Source of the DNA: Rhodomicrobium vannielii ATCC 17100
Lineage (GTDB): Bacteria; Pseudomonadota; Alphaproteobacteria; Rhizobiales; Rhodomicrobiaceae
Length of the DNA: 64,000 nucleotides
Assembly (NCBI RefSeq): GCF_000166055.1
Contig: NC_014664.1
Coordinates: forward strand, 2,114,001 to 2,178,000
Reading direction: 5' to 3'
Below, one piece after another: positions 1-9,215 of the stretch (the first letter of the stretch is position 1; the number at the start of each line of letters is the position of its first letter). The position numbers and the translations under genes were made by a program. Under the pieces are notes generated by a model. That model was not told the origin of the DNA. It made no database searches and saw nothing but the letters and a program-made list of their open reading frames with translations.

Positions 1-2
1 TG

Positions 3-200
3 CGGTGGACCGCGAACGGCCGTGACCATGAATGGATGGTAGACGCCGCCTATCTCGACCGCGCGCGCGCCGCCATCCTCGACACTGACCGCATGCCGCA
101 GACGGCGTTCGTGACCGGCATCCATCAGACGCCATACCGGGTCGTTCGTCTTCGGAGCGCCAGCCCAACTCCTGCACCTTTTCCCGCCCTTTCGGAATAG
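3..200 (+). CDS. C-terminal part of an unknown protein (5' end outside window)
   Basis: An open frame enters from the left edge and ends at TAG 198-200, giving about 65 residues. The readable part includes the stretches HEWMVDAAYLDRARAAI and GIHQTPYRVVRL and ends in a proline-rich tail. I do not recognise a family. It is called only because it is open from the edge to a stop, has ordinary amino-acid composition, and the other two plus-strand frames are closed within the first 45 bases. Confidence 0.4.
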   Translation, partial: RWTANGRDHEWMVDAAYLDRARAAILDTDRMPQTAFVTGIHQTPYRVVRLRSASPTPAPFPALSE

Positions 201-389
201 CCGCTCCCCGGGGTAGCTCAGGCTTGCGAGCCGCCACCTGCGCGGCAGAGCCATTTCCGTTCAGGTTGTGCTTTCCAGATCCGCCGCCTCCGCCTATTGT
301 GGAATGACAATGATTGCCTGCCCTCTGTCTCAGCAGCCGGGAGCCGGTGACACCGATTAAACCTGCCGCGAGACTTGGGTTGCGCCTTG

Positions 390-436
390 GAGCGTTTTCG
401 GGCGAAGTGCTAATCGGCTCGCGTGAAGAAAACGCG
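390..436. repeat. Dispersed palindromic intergenic repeat (Rhizobiales type)
   Basis: GCGTTTTC (392-399) is mirrored by GAAAACGC (428-435) around a central part containing GGCGAAGTG and GGCTCGCGTGAAG. From memory, this arrangement is typical of a short palindrome found in many intergenic regions of Rhizobiales genomes. No second full copy was seen in this window. The rest of the gene-free stretch 201-522 shows nothing I can name. Confidence 0.5.
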
Positions 437-522
437 CCAGATCAATACGCCTGAATCCGTTTTGCGACTCTGAACGCAAAAGCTCTGTGTGCATTCGCCT
501 TGGAAGGCCGGTGGTGGGGACC

Positions 523-2295
523 ATGAACGACCATTCCGCAGCGACCGTGGAACTGCCGCGGACAACTTATCTCGATCACACGCTGAGGCGCGCGCGCAGC
601 GCCGCCGAGCAGCGTTCGCATCGCTATGTCACGCTCGAACATCTCCTTTTCACGCTTCTGGACGACCCGGACGCGTCGCGGTTGTTGACGGCCGTCGGCG
701 CGGATGTGGCTTTGATCCGAGCGGCAATTACCGACACCGTGAATAACAGGATGAGTTCGCTCGCTGTGCCGGACGGGCGCCCGCCGAACTTCAGCTACAA
801 GTTCGACACGCTGTTCATTGCTGCGTCGCAGGACGCGGCGCGGGCCGGACGCCATGAAATCGACGGCGCGCTTGCCTTGCTCGCGGTGGCGCGGGAGCCG
901 GAAAGCAACGCGTCCGCGATCCTTGCCGCGAATGGCTTCAACCCGTCGGCCGCGCTTCATGCGATCGCCTCGTCCCGCGCCCCGCTGCGATCGCCGGATA
1001 GCGAATCTCCGCAGCAGCCGCCTCAGCCCGTGGCGCGCACCGAGGCCAAAAAACAGGCGCCTGTCGCGGCTACGCCTCAGAAGGCGAGCGCGCCCGCTGT
1101 CGACGACGATGACGACGGCATGGACGACATGCTGGCGAGCGTTCGCGACATCCTCGAAGCCGAACAGCGGAAGGAAGCGGCAAGCTCCGCTTCGCCAGCC
1201 TTCCCAACGCTCGCCGCACCCGCGCCACCCGCCGCGCCCGCGAAGGCCGTGCCCCAGCCGTCATCTCTCGGCCCGGCGCTTCCCGCGCAGACGCCGCCCC
1301 CCCTGCCGCAAAGCGGATATGTGCCGCCTCCATACCGCGATGCCCCACGCGTTGAGCCGGGCTTCGCCACCGCCATCGAGGGATACACCACAACGCCGCC
1401 CCCGCCTGGGCCTCGGCTCGGGATGGAACCGCCGCAACAGCCCGCGCACAACGACGCGGCATGGAGCTTCCCCGCGCCCGAAAGCCCGCGCGCCTCAGGC
1501 AACCATGGCGTCGGCGTGCCGGGCTTTGGCGAGCCCGAAGCGCCGAGGTTCGATCTCGATTACCCGACGCCTGTCGGCCGGGCTAGCTTCGCCGAACCCG
1601 CTCCCCCCTCTTTCGACCTGGAACGGCCGGTCGCGTCGCCGCCACCTTTTGACGCGCCGCCCCCGCGTTTACCGCCTGTCGTCGCCGAGCCAGCCCGCGC
1701 GCCTGCCGACGCGAAGGGCGACAAAAAAGGAAAGCGACGCCCCAGAAACGCCGATAGCGCCACCGGGCTTCTCGCGAAAATCCTCCAGCCTATCCCTCGC
1801 CGGACGCGCATCGCGGTGCCGGAAACGGTAGAGCTTCTCCTGCCCAGAGAGGAGGCGTGGGCCTTGTTTGCCCGCGCGCGTCCGCAAGGCGCAAGCGCCG
1901 AAGCAGCGGCGCATCCGCCAGTGCGGGCCATCACCGTGCGTCTTACGGCACCCGAAGGCGGCTTCTTCATCGAAGGACAATCGCCGGAAACGCAATGGCT
2001 TATGGATCGCCCCGCCTTTCTCGGCGAGGAGCATTTCGGCAGTTGGGTCTGGCTTGTCGTGCCGAACGACAAGGGGCCGTTCTCGCTGGTCGTCTCCCTT
2101 TCGGCCCGCGACATCGATGCGAACGGCGCGGCTTCCGACCTGCACATCCCCGATCAGCTCGTGAAGGTGCAGGTGCGCGGTAACTTCTGGCGCGGCTTCG
2201 GCAGTTTCGTGCGAACGGTACTTCTGCTCGCAGCAGGCGGTGGTCTCGGGGCTGCGGCTTATTATGGATTGAAATTGATGGGCAAGGTGCCGTAA
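523..2295 (+). CDS. Clp N-terminal-domain protein with proline-rich linker and C-terminal membrane anchor
   Basis: The 590-aa protein begins with a Clp-N repeat domain (about residues 10-150; HRYVTLEHLLFTLLDD is the usual Clp-N segment), the substrate or adaptor-binding module of ClpA/ClpB/ClpC. No AAA+ ATPase domain follows. Instead there is a long Pro/Ala-rich low-complexity linker (about 160-420), a basic patch (KGDKKGKRRPRN), a small folded region and one hydrophobic helix near the C-terminus (TVLLLAAGGGLGAAAYYGL). A GTG lies 36 bases upstream, but ATG 523 after GGTGGGGACC is the better start. Inference: a membrane-tethered cytoplasmic protein that may recruit Clp-type substrates or partners. 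Function is unproven. Confidence 0.7.
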   Translation: MNDHSAATVELPRTTYLDHTLRRARSAAEQRSHRYVTLEHLLFTLLDDPDASRLLTAVGADVALIRAAITDTVNNRMSSLAVPDGRPPNFSYKFDTLFIAASQDAARAGRHEIDGALALLAVAREPESNASAILAANGFNPSAALHAIASSRAPLRSPDSESPQQPPQPVARTEAKKQAPVAATPQKASAPAVDDDDDGMDDMLASVRDILEAEQRKEAASSASPAFPTLAAPAPPAAPAKAVPQPSSLGPALPAQTPPPLPQSGYVPPPYRDAPRVEPGFATAIEGYTTTPPPPGPRLGMEPPQQPAHNDAAWSFPAPESPRASGNHGVGVPGFGEPEAPRFDLDYPTPVGRASFAEPAPPSFDLERPVASPPPFDAPPPRLPPVVAEPARAPADAKGDKKGKRRPRNADSATGLLAKILQPIPRRTRIAVPETVELLLPREEAWALFARARPQGASAEAAAHPPVRAITVRLTAPEGGFFIEGQSPETQWLMDRPAFLGEEHFGSWVWLVVPNDKGPFSLVVSLSARDIDANGAASDLHIPDQLVKVQVRGNFWRGFGSFVRTVLLLAAGGGLGAAAYYGLKLMGKVP

Positions 2296-2474
2296 GGCAG
2301 ATTAGAATTCTTCCCGACACAGGCGAGGCAAAAGCGGCTTCGTCGCATCCGAAAAAAGGCCCAAGGCTCAAACGGGTAACCGAGGCGCGGCGTTTTGCCT
2401 AAGCGTCCTCACACCACTTGCAAGCCTTGTTCTTTTGAGTATCGTGCGGCCCGCGCAGCAGACAGGCGGTTTTG

Positions 2475-2729
2475 ATGGCGAAAATTGGAGTACCGCATTT
2501 CCATAACGACATCGGAGTCGAAAAAATCCATATCGGTGTGAAAGAGTTTCAGTGCGTGGGCGCGCGACCGCCCGTCGACCATCCTCACGTTTACCTCGAT
2601 ATGGGCGCGGACGATCAGATCGTGTGCCCCTACTGCTCCACCCTCTTCATCTACGATGCGAATTTGCGGCCCGATCAAACGGACCCACCCTATTGCCTAT
2701 TCGAGCCACAGGAGGCTGACGCGCGATGA
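2475..2729 (+). CDS. CHCC-type zinc-finger protein (zf-CHCC family)
   Basis: This 84-aa protein carries the short C...H...CxxC arrangement of the zf-CHCC family: Cys in FQCVGARP, His in DHPHVYLD, and the pair in IVCPYCSTLF. Relatives include the zinc-binding NDUFS6/13-kDa subunit of mitochondrial complex I, and free-standing copies are common in alphaproteobacteria. ATG 2475 is chosen over the TTG one codon earlier. Its TGA overlaps the ATG of the next gene by 4 bases (ATGA), so the two are probably translationally coupled. A link to complex I is only suggested by family membership. Confidence 0.75.
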   Translation: MAKIGVPHFHNDIGVEKIHIGVKEFQCVGARPPVDHPHVYLDMGADDQIVCPYCSTLFIYDANLRPDQTDPPYCLFEPQEADAR

Positions 2730-3892
2730 CGAACAGCGCACAAAAAGAAAAAATCGCGATTGCCGGCGCTGGCATCGCAGGTTTGAGCGCGGCCATCGCT
2801 CTCAGGCTCGCCGGTCACCCGGTCGACATCTTCGAGGCGGAACCGAAGCTTCAACCCTTCGGCGCTGGCATCCAGATCGGCCCGAACGCCACCCGCATCC
2901 TCGAAAGCTGGAATGTCGCGCTCCTCGGCACGGCCTGCGAGCCCGAGAACATCGAGATTCACAACGCCCGCACGGGATCGTTGCTCAACACGGTCCCGCT
3001 CCGTGAAGCGGCCCGCGCCCGCTATGGCGCGCCCTATGTGACGGTGCTGCGGAAGGATTTGCAGAACGCGCTCCTTTCCCGCGCCCGTGACCTCGGCGCG
3101 GTTCCGAAATATTCCTCGCCCGTGACGGGTGCCGAGATGACGAAGGACGGCTTCCAGGTCACCGCCGGCGGCCGACCCTACACGCTCGACGCTCTCATCG
3201 GCGCGGACGGCATCGGGTCAGCAGTGCGCAAATTCGCCTGGGGCAAGAAGCAGCCTGTCTCCGCGAACGCGGTGGCGTGGCGCGCGATCCTGCCCATCAC
3301 GGCTGTGCCTGAAGCGGCCCGCAAGAATATCGGCGTGTGGATGGCCACGGGCGGCCACTTCGTCCATTACCCGGTCTCGGGCGGCTCGTCGCTGAACGGC
3401 GTGCTCGTCCTCGACGACGATTATCGCAACGACGGCGAGCCGGATCGCAACGACCCGCTGCCCTACCTTTTGCACCGGCTCGAAGGCTGGGCGCCTCAGG
3501 TCCGCGAGACGGTGTCGTCAACCAAGGCCTGGCTCCCGTGGCAGTTGCGCGGCCTCGAAAAGTGGGACGGCGGTCATGGGCGCGTCCAGTGTATCGGCGA
3601 TGCATGGCATGCGATGCGGCCGTATCTCGCGTCCGGCGGCGTCATGGCTATTGAGGACGGAGCTGCACTGGCATCCGTTCTCTCGGGCAAAGGGTCCATC
3701 GAAGCGAAGCTCGCCCGCTTCCGCGAGAAGCGCGCGGCTCGGGTGTGGCAGGTGGCCGAACGATCGGCGCTTATCGGCCGTATCTATCATGTCGCGCAGC
3801 CGTTCGATGTCGTCCGCGATCTGGCCATCAAGAAGTCTTCGCCCGCGAAGCTGCTTGAGCGGAACGACTGGCTTTACAACACCCGCGTCTAG
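2726..3892 (+). CDS. FAD-dependent aromatic-ring-type monooxygenase
   Basis: A 388-aa flavoprotein of the UbiH/salicylate-hydroxylase class A monooxygenase family. Visible motifs are the N-terminal dinucleotide fold (AGAGIAGLSAAIAL, about residues 12-25), a DG motif (IGADGIGSAVR, about 160) and the FAD-ribityl GD motif (CIGDAWHAMRP, about 290). Such enzymes use NAD(P)H and O2 to hydroxylate an aromatic or related substrate, which cannot be identified here. It overlaps the zinc-finger gene by 4 bases. A UbiH-like ubiquinone role is possible, but the C-terminal half looks more like the salicylate/6-hydroxynicotinate group. Confidence 0.8.
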   Translation: MTNSAQKEKIAIAGAGIAGLSAAIALRLAGHPVDIFEAEPKLQPFGAGIQIGPNATRILESWNVALLGTACEPENIEIHNARTGSLLNTVPLREAARARYGAPYVTVLRKDLQNALLSRARDLGAVPKYSSPVTGAEMTKDGFQVTAGGRPYTLDALIGADGIGSAVRKFAWGKKQPVSANAVAWRAILPITAVPEAARKNIGVWMATGGHFVHYPVSGGSSLNGVLVLDDDYRNDGEPDRNDPLPYLLHRLEGWAPQVRETVSSTKAWLPWQLRGLEKWDGGHGRVQCIGDAWHAMRPYLASGGVMAIEDGAALASVLSGKGSIEAKLARFREKRAARVWQVAERSALIGRIYHVAQPFDVVRDLAIKKSSPAKLLERNDWLYNTRV

Positions 3893-3906
3893 CTTTGGCT
3901 CGGGAC

Positions 3907-3948
3907 AAAAAAAAGATCGGGATCGCCTCCAGGGGCGGTCCTCGATCT
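3907..3948 (-). terminator. Rho-independent terminator for the minus-strand small gene
   Basis: Read on the minus strand, a roughly 13-bp stem with one bulge (AGATCGAGGACCGCC pairing with GGCGATCCCGATCT) is followed by eight T (complement of A 3907-3914). It lies between two convergent stops at 3892 and 3982. The T-tract serves the minus-strand gene; the stem may also help end the plus-strand monooxygenase transcript. Confidence 0.7.
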
Positions 3949-3981
3949 TGATGAAAGGATCGTCCAAGCGTCGCTTGATTA

Positions 3982-4221
3982 TTACGTCAAGCTTTGCTCG
4001 ATCGATTGGAAGCTTGGACGCGCGGCCATGTGATCGCTCTGACCGCTCAGGCTCATGAGTCTTTCCTTGCCCTTGCGGCTGGTTAGCCAGCGAGCAGCGT
4101 CTTCCTCGGTGTGAAAGCAGTAGGGCAGGACGTGCACGCGATCGAACCCGGCGGGAACCAACAGTTCGAAAGTGCCGTCGTCAGCTTCTCTGAGATAAGG
4201 TTTCGGGGCCATCGTAGCCAT
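3982..4221 (-). CDS. Small conserved-looking hypothetical protein
   Basis: A 79-aa acidic protein (KPYLREADDGTFELLVP..., then HVLPYCFHTEEDAARWL) without membrane segment or signal peptide. The frame stays open further upstream, but that part is Arg-rich noise. ATG 4221 (or 4212) follows a weak GAGA ribosome site. The HTEEDAARWLTSRKGKERL segment looks like a small alpha/beta fold, but I do not recognise the family. A convincing terminator immediately downstream supports it being real. Confidence 0.5.
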   Translation of the reverse strand: MATMAPKPYLREADDGTFELLVPAGFDRVHVLPYCFHTEEDAARWLTSRKGKERLMSLSGQSDHMAARPSFQSIEQSLT

Positions 4222-4623
4222 CGTTTCTCGTTGCCTTAACTGATCAGGACATACTCCTGTAAACAAAGGGCAAACAAAGCGAACTCGCCGATGTTCCCGC
4301 CTGCGCCGATGTGTGCCACTTTTTTGCGCTCGTCGCCGAACTGCCAATAAACAAAGCACCGGCGCGGCCTTTCACAGCGAGACGCCCTCACGAAGGCGGC
4401 TCGAGAAGTTGCGGGGGATGCCACGCCTTCTATGGGGCGGACGGCGATGCGCGGCGGCGACCTCCAATCGCGAGACGACCATCTCGCCAGTAGCGAAATT
4501 CGCTTTTCGTTTCCCGCGGCGCCCGCTATCGATATTGGCGTTCGTCAACGACCGGATCGAGCTTGCGAGCTTGATCGCGTCTCAACCACGGCGCTCATCG
4601 CGCAAGAGCGAGTGCAGGCTTCC
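4222..4623. other. Intergenic stretch without a recognisable gene
   Basis: About 400 bases between two small genes. Short open frames exist on both strands but none has a ribosome site, recognisable composition or motif. It probably holds the divergent promoters of the flanking genes; no clear -35/-10 pair was identified. Confidence 0.4.
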
Positions 4624-4896
4624 ATGGAACGCTTTTTTGGCGGCAGCCCCGCAACCGTCATTCTGAAGCTCGCGATCGCTTCGCTCATCATCGGCATCAC
4701 GCTGTCGTTCTTCGGCCTCGATCCGGCGAACATCTACGATGCGATGCTGCGTCTTGGCGACTGGATCTCCTCGCTTGGCCTCGACACGCTGAAACAGGTT
4801 GTGCGTTACATCGCGCTCGGGGCGGTGATCGTGGTGCCGATCTGGATACTCGTGCGCGTGTTGAGCCTGCTCGGCTCGGATCGCCGGAGCAAATAG
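4624..4896 (+). CDS. Small two-helix membrane protein (DUF6460-like)
   Basis: A 90-aa protein starting at ATG 4624 with MERFFGGSPATVILKLAI, followed by two hydrophobic helices (about residues 9-30 and 60-82) and a short basic C-terminus. The FGGSP opening, LSFFGLDPANI and the two-helix layout match the alphaproteobacterial DUF6460 family as I remember it; the function is unknown. It ends 10 bases before the MATE exporter and is probably co-transcribed with it. Confidence 0.6.
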   Translation: MERFFGGSPATVILKLAIASLIIGITLSFFGLDPANIYDAMLRLGDWISSLGLDTLKQVVRYIALGAVIVVPIWILVRVLSLLGSDRRSK

Positions 4897-4906
4897 GACG
4901 ACCGCC

Positions 4907-6271
4907 GTGACGGCATCAAGCGCACCCGGCGGGGCGTTGAGCAATCGCGACGTGCTCAAGATCGCAATCCCGCTGATCCTCTCCAACGCAACCGTGCCGC
5001 TCGTCGGCATCGCCGACACCGCCGTGATGGGCCGCCTCGACAATCCGGCGCTCATCGGCGGCGTGGCGTTGGGCGCGACGCTTTTCGCGATGATGTTCTG
5101 GGCATTCGGCTTCCTGCGCATGGGCACGACGGGGCTGACCGCGCAGGCCGTCGGGGCGGGCGAGAGCCGGGAGGTGGCCGCCAATCTATGGCGCGCGCTC
5201 GTCATCGCGGGCGTGGCGGGATTGGCATTGTTCGCGCTGCATGGGCCCTTGATTGCGTTCATCCTGAAATTCGTGGGCGGCAGCGCGGCGGTCGAAACCG
5301 CCACCGCCGACTATTTCAGCGCGCGTATCCTCGCGGCACCCGCCACGCTCGCGAATTACGCTTTCGTCGGCTGGTTCATCGGCCTGTCGCGGGCGAACCT
5401 CGCGCTTGCGCTGCAATTGTTCCTCAACGCCGTGAACATCGCGCTCGCGGTCACGTTCGTGCTGTACTTCGGCATGGGCGTGAAAGGCGCGGGGCTTGCG
5501 GCTGCCTGCGCGGACTACGCCGCCGTGGCCGTGGGGCTCGTCATCGCGCGCCGCATACTCATTGCGCGGGGAAGCGCGAGCGCGCGGATTTTCGAGCGCC
5601 GCGCCTTCCGCAAGCTCCTCGCGGTGAACGGCGACATCATGATCCGCACCTTGTGCCTGATGTTCGCGCTCACTTTCTTCGCGGCGCAAGGGGCGCGGCT
5701 CGGCGATGTGGCGCTCGCAGCAAACGCTGTGCTTCGCGGGCTTATCGATCTGTCGGCCTATGTGCTCGACGGCTTCGCTTTCGCGGCGGAAGTGCTCGTG
5801 GGCCAAGCCATCGGCGCGGGCGATCCGGCGCGGTTCCGGCGAGGTGTCCGGCTGTCGAGCATATGGGCGGCTGCGCTTGCGGCATCCGTCAGCGCGATGT
5901 TCTTCGTCGGAGGCGGCGCGATGATCGACCTCATGACGACGACGCAGGCCGTGCGCGACGCCGCTTACGAATATCTGCCGTGGGCCGCCGCCGCGCCGCT
6001 GTTCGGCTTCGCGTGCTTCCAGCTCGACGGCATCTTCATCGGCGCGACCCGCACAGCCGACATGCGCAACATGATGATCGTCGCGCTGGCCATCTATCTC
6101 GCGGCGTGGGCTGTGCTAATGCCCGCTTACGGTAATCACGGGCTTTGGGCGTCGCTCATGGTCTTCTTCGCGGCACGCGCGCTGACGCTCGGCGCGCGGT
6201 TTCCAGCGCTGGCCCGTGCGGTCGCGTCGGATGAGCCGCGCGCTTCGTCGGAGGCAGCCGTCCGCGCCTGA
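4907..6271 (+). CDS. MATE family efflux transporter (DinF-like)
   Basis: A 454-aa polytopic inner-membrane protein of the DinF branch of MATE exporters. Near the N-terminus it has VPLVGIADTAVMGRL (the conserved helix-1 motif, about residues 29-43), and it has about twelve hydrophobic segments in two homologous halves. Members exchange Na+ or H+ for organic cations or toxic metabolites. The start is GTG 4907, preceded by AGGACG. It sits 10 bases after the small membrane protein. Substrate unknown. Confidence 0.85.
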   Translation: MTASSAPGGALSNRDVLKIAIPLILSNATVPLVGIADTAVMGRLDNPALIGGVALGATLFAMMFWAFGFLRMGTTGLTAQAVGAGESREVAANLWRALVIAGVAGLALFALHGPLIAFILKFVGGSAAVETATADYFSARILAAPATLANYAFVGWFIGLSRANLALALQLFLNAVNIALAVTFVLYFGMGVKGAGLAAACADYAAVAVGLVIARRILIARGSASARIFERRAFRKLLAVNGDIMIRTLCLMFALTFFAAQGARLGDVALAANAVLRGLIDLSAYVLDGFAFAAEVLVGQAIGAGDPARFRRGVRLSSIWAAALAASVSAMFFVGGGAMIDLMTTTQAVRDAAYEYLPWAAAAPLFGFACFQLDGIFIGATRTADMRNMMIVALAIYLAAWAVLMPAYGNHGLWASLMVFFAARALTLGARFPALARAVASDEPRASSEAAVRA

Positions 6272-6288
6272 TTGTGAATCCGTCTGCT

Positions 6289-9009
6289 CTACGGCCGCAG
6301 GAACGCCTTCGCCTGCTCGGTGAGATAGGCGAACGCCCGCGCGCGCTTCACGTCGTCCTGAAGCACGGACGGCAGCACGCCATAAAGCGCGATCTTGTCG
6401 GTGTGCGAGCCGGGCATGCGGCACACATAGACGCCTTCCGGGGCGCTGGGTGCGGGCCTGATGCGGGACACGTGGAGCATGCTGCGCGCGGCGTCTTCGC
6501 TCCAGATTTCCAGCGCGAACGTGCGCCTCGCGAGGCGCAGCCATTTTGGCGCGCCGAACGGGTCCGCGTCACGGCTCACCGGCTCCTGGCAGAAATAGCT
6601 GCCCTTCTCGTCCTTTACATCGCCGGTGACGACCAGCAGCGTTTCCTGCTTCACGCCGGAGCGGGTGACGACCCCGGCCTGCGCGCGGATGACGTCGAGC
6701 GCGGTGTCGAGATAATATCGCTCAAGCGAACCCGGCTCGAAAATCGCTTCGGGTGCGGGGTTGACGTGCGAGGCAGCAATCAACTCACGCAGGAAGTCGT
6801 TGCGCGCGCTCCCATCGGCCAGCGGTGTCGCGCCGTCTTTGACCTCAACTTTCTTGGTGTCGAGGTTCACGCCCGCCTGCGCGCGCGCCAGCACCTTCTT
6901 TTCATAGCGCGCCGACGACACGGTGCGCACCAGATCGAAAACATCCGTCCACGTTGCTTCCACCGCGACCGCGCCGATGGACTCGGCAAGCTTCGAGTCG
7001 GCCGATAGCACCGTGATGAACGTGGACCCGACACGCTGCAACGATCGCGTGATCGTGCCGTCGCGGATTTCCTGCGCGGTGACGAGGGGCCGCGCTTCGA
7101 GTTCGCACATGGGTGCGCTCGGCCCGTTCAGGATGATGGCGGCGGCGCCCGCTTCGGCCGTGCTGATGAGAAGCTCGCCCGCATCGACGGCGGGAGGCAG
7201 GCGCAGGCGGTAGGCGCTGCCGTCGCTGACGGTGAAGGGCAGTCCGCGCGGGCGCTGCTGCGGCTGAAATTTGGGCCAGCCCTCGCCGATGCGTCGGTTC
7301 ATGGATACGTCGAGCGCGAGATCGCAGCCGCGAACCGGTTCGCCCGTCGCGCCCGTGATCCTTATGGCAAGGTCGGCGGCGCGCACGAAGAGCGGCTCGA
7401 CCGTCACCACAACGCGCTGTCCCTCGGTCTTCACGTCGCCGATGCGGAAGTGCGGCATCTGCATTTCCAGATAGGCGGGGTCTTGCACGCGCTTGAAGGA
7501 GGCTTCCGGCAGGTCGGCGACGAGGCCGACAGGCGTCGGCGTCAGGATCTTGCCGTCGATGCTGATGCTTCCCTCGGCGCGAAGCACGTCTTCCGCCGGG
7601 AACAACTCGCCCGACTGACGCCGGAACACCAGCGTGAGGCGGCGCGCAGTTGCGGCGGCTTGGGGCGTCGGCGCGGGGACGTCGGCGGGAGGTGCGGCGG
7701 ACGGTGGTGAGCTTTCGGTTGGCTTGTCATCGGAAGCAGGCGGCGGCGCTTCATGCTGTTGCGGCGCAGGCAGAGCGGGCGGCGCAGGCGTGGGAGCAGC
7801 GGGAGCCTGCGGAGCGGCTTGAGGTGTTTGCGGCGCAGCGGTGGCGCGCTCTTCCTCGCCGTAGGGAGACGACTGCGGCGCAGGCAGCGCCTCGGGTGGC
7901 GCGGCTTTTTCGGCCTCGGCTGAAGGCGCGGGTGTGTCTTGAGGCGCGGGCTTGCCAACCTCCGGCGGAGCAACAGGCTCGGGCGCGGGCTTCGTGTCAG
8001 CGGGTTTGGCGTCGGCAGGCGAAGACGGTGCGGGCGTCGGGCGCGCGGTGTCGGCCTTCGGCGCGGGCGCTTGCTGTTGTGGCGCGGGCGGCGTCTTAGG
8101 CGGCGGTATGATGAGCGACGGCGTCGGCGGCGGGGCGACCGGCGCTGGCTGGGAAAGCGCGGGCGGCAGTTCGCGACGCGGCTCCTCCGTTGGCGCGGGC
8201 GGCAGCGAAGGCGCGGGCTTATCCTTCGCTTCGGGCTGCCTCTTCGGTTCCGGCTTCGGTTCTGGCTTCGGCTCGACCGGCTTTTCAGGCTTGGAAGGCG
8301 TGTTGATCGGCGGCGGCGCTTTCAGCGGCTTTTCCGGCTCGACGGTTCGAGGCTGCTCGACGCGCGCCGTCGCGGTCTGTCTCGACAGCACGAGGTCGTT
8401 CACAAGCGACGCGCCAAGCGTCACCGAGTCGGGCGGGCAAGAACTCTGGCAGACGAGCAGCGCCGGCACTCCGCACAGGAAGAAGGGGCGGATCTCGTCG
8501 AACCGCGAGCCGCCACGCTTCAGGCGGAAGCTTACATCGGCGAAACTCGTGTCGAAGTCGAGGAGCTTCGACGGCGCGAACGCGACCATCTCCGCGTCCT
8601 CCTTCAGATCCTCCAGCGACGCGCCCTGGCGTCCCACGAAGAAGACCGGCACCTTCATCGGCGATTGCTGGGCGCCGTCGCGCGCGAGAACGCAGGTGCG
8701 CGGAGCCCGGCTTGTGAAAACGCCGATGCGATCCGATACGTCGAGATAGAGAGCGAACGGTTTGTGATAGGTGCTCCGTCCGGCGGACGACGGGAAAAAC
8801 GGCATTGCCTCCGCAGGCTCGCCGAAAGGTTCGAGAAGGAAGCGGCGCGATTGGAGGTCGTGGCCGATGATAAGCGTGTTTTGCGGCCACTTCGTGCAGG
8901 CATTCGAAAGCCAGTCCGCAGCCGCCGGGGCAGAGCAGATTGCAGGCGCGAGACCGGCCAGAAGGGCCAGCGCGCTGAAAACGCGTCGATAAACGGGCGG
9001 TGCGGGCAT
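6289..9009 (-). CDS. Large secreted proline-rich protein of unknown function
   Basis: A 906-aa protein with a clear signal peptide (FSALALLAGLAPAICSAPAAA, cleavage near residue 31). The N-terminal globular region (about 32-215) contains several cysteines (NACTKW, TCVLARD, FFLCGVPALLVCQSSCPP). A Pro/Ala/Lys/Glu low-complexity linker spans about 215-450, and a second folded region runs to the end with further cysteines (GCDLALD, SYFCQEP, VYVCRMP). Even Cys use suggests periplasmic disulphides. I do not recognise the family. It is convergent with the MATE gene (17-base gap) and divergent from cbpA. Confidence 0.6.
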   Translation of the reverse strand: MPAPPVYRRVFSALALLAGLAPAICSAPAAADWLSNACTKWPQNTLIIGHDLQSRRFLLEPFGEPAEAMPFFPSSAGRSTYHKPFALYLDVSDRIGVFTSRAPRTCVLARDGAQQSPMKVPVFFVGRQGASLEDLKEDAEMVAFAPSKLLDFDTSFADVSFRLKRGGSRFDEIRPFFLCGVPALLVCQSSCPPDSVTLGASLVNDLVLSRQTATARVEQPRTVEPEKPLKAPPPINTPSKPEKPVEPKPEPKPEPKRQPEAKDKPAPSLPPAPTEEPRRELPPALSQPAPVAPPPTPSLIIPPPKTPPAPQQQAPAPKADTARPTPAPSSPADAKPADTKPAPEPVAPPEVGKPAPQDTPAPSAEAEKAAPPEALPAPQSSPYGEEERATAAPQTPQAAPQAPAAPTPAPPALPAPQQHEAPPPASDDKPTESSPPSAAPPADVPAPTPQAAATARRLTLVFRRQSGELFPAEDVLRAEGSISIDGKILTPTPVGLVADLPEASFKRVQDPAYLEMQMPHFRIGDVKTEGQRVVVTVEPLFVRAADLAIRITGATGEPVRGCDLALDVSMNRRIGEGWPKFQPQQRPRGLPFTVSDGSAYRLRLPPAVDAGELLISTAEAGAAAIILNGPSAPMCELEARPLVTAQEIRDGTITRSLQRVGSTFITVLSADSKLAESIGAVAVEATWTDVFDLVRTVSSARYEKKVLARAQAGVNLDTKKVEVKDGATPLADGSARNDFLRELIAASHVNPAPEAIFEPGSLERYYLDTALDVIRAQAGVVTRSGVKQETLLVVTGDVKDEKGSYFCQEPVSRDADPFGAPKWLRLARRTFALEIWSEDAARSMLHVSRIRPAPSAPEGVYVCRMPGSHTDKIALYGVLPSVLQDDVKRARAFAYLTEQAKAFLRP

Positions 9010-9215
9010 GCAGTGGAAGCGGGCCGGATGGTTGATGCGCGCAATTTACCTCGAATTGCACAGTTTCGCAAAAGCACGCGCTCCGCATCGTTAATTGAGT
9101 GTCTCTTTCCACTCGGGCGGGGACAAGAACCTTCGCAGCCGTGGAAACGAAGTCTTGTCTTGGCGCATGTTACGGCTAAATGAATGGCGAGGTTTTAGGA
9201 CATCCCACAGCGATC

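Noticed and set aside
4236-4424. Short minus-strand frame with YWQFGDERKKVAHIG
   Set aside because: It overlaps the upstream region of the small hypothetical gene, has no ribosome site and no family match.
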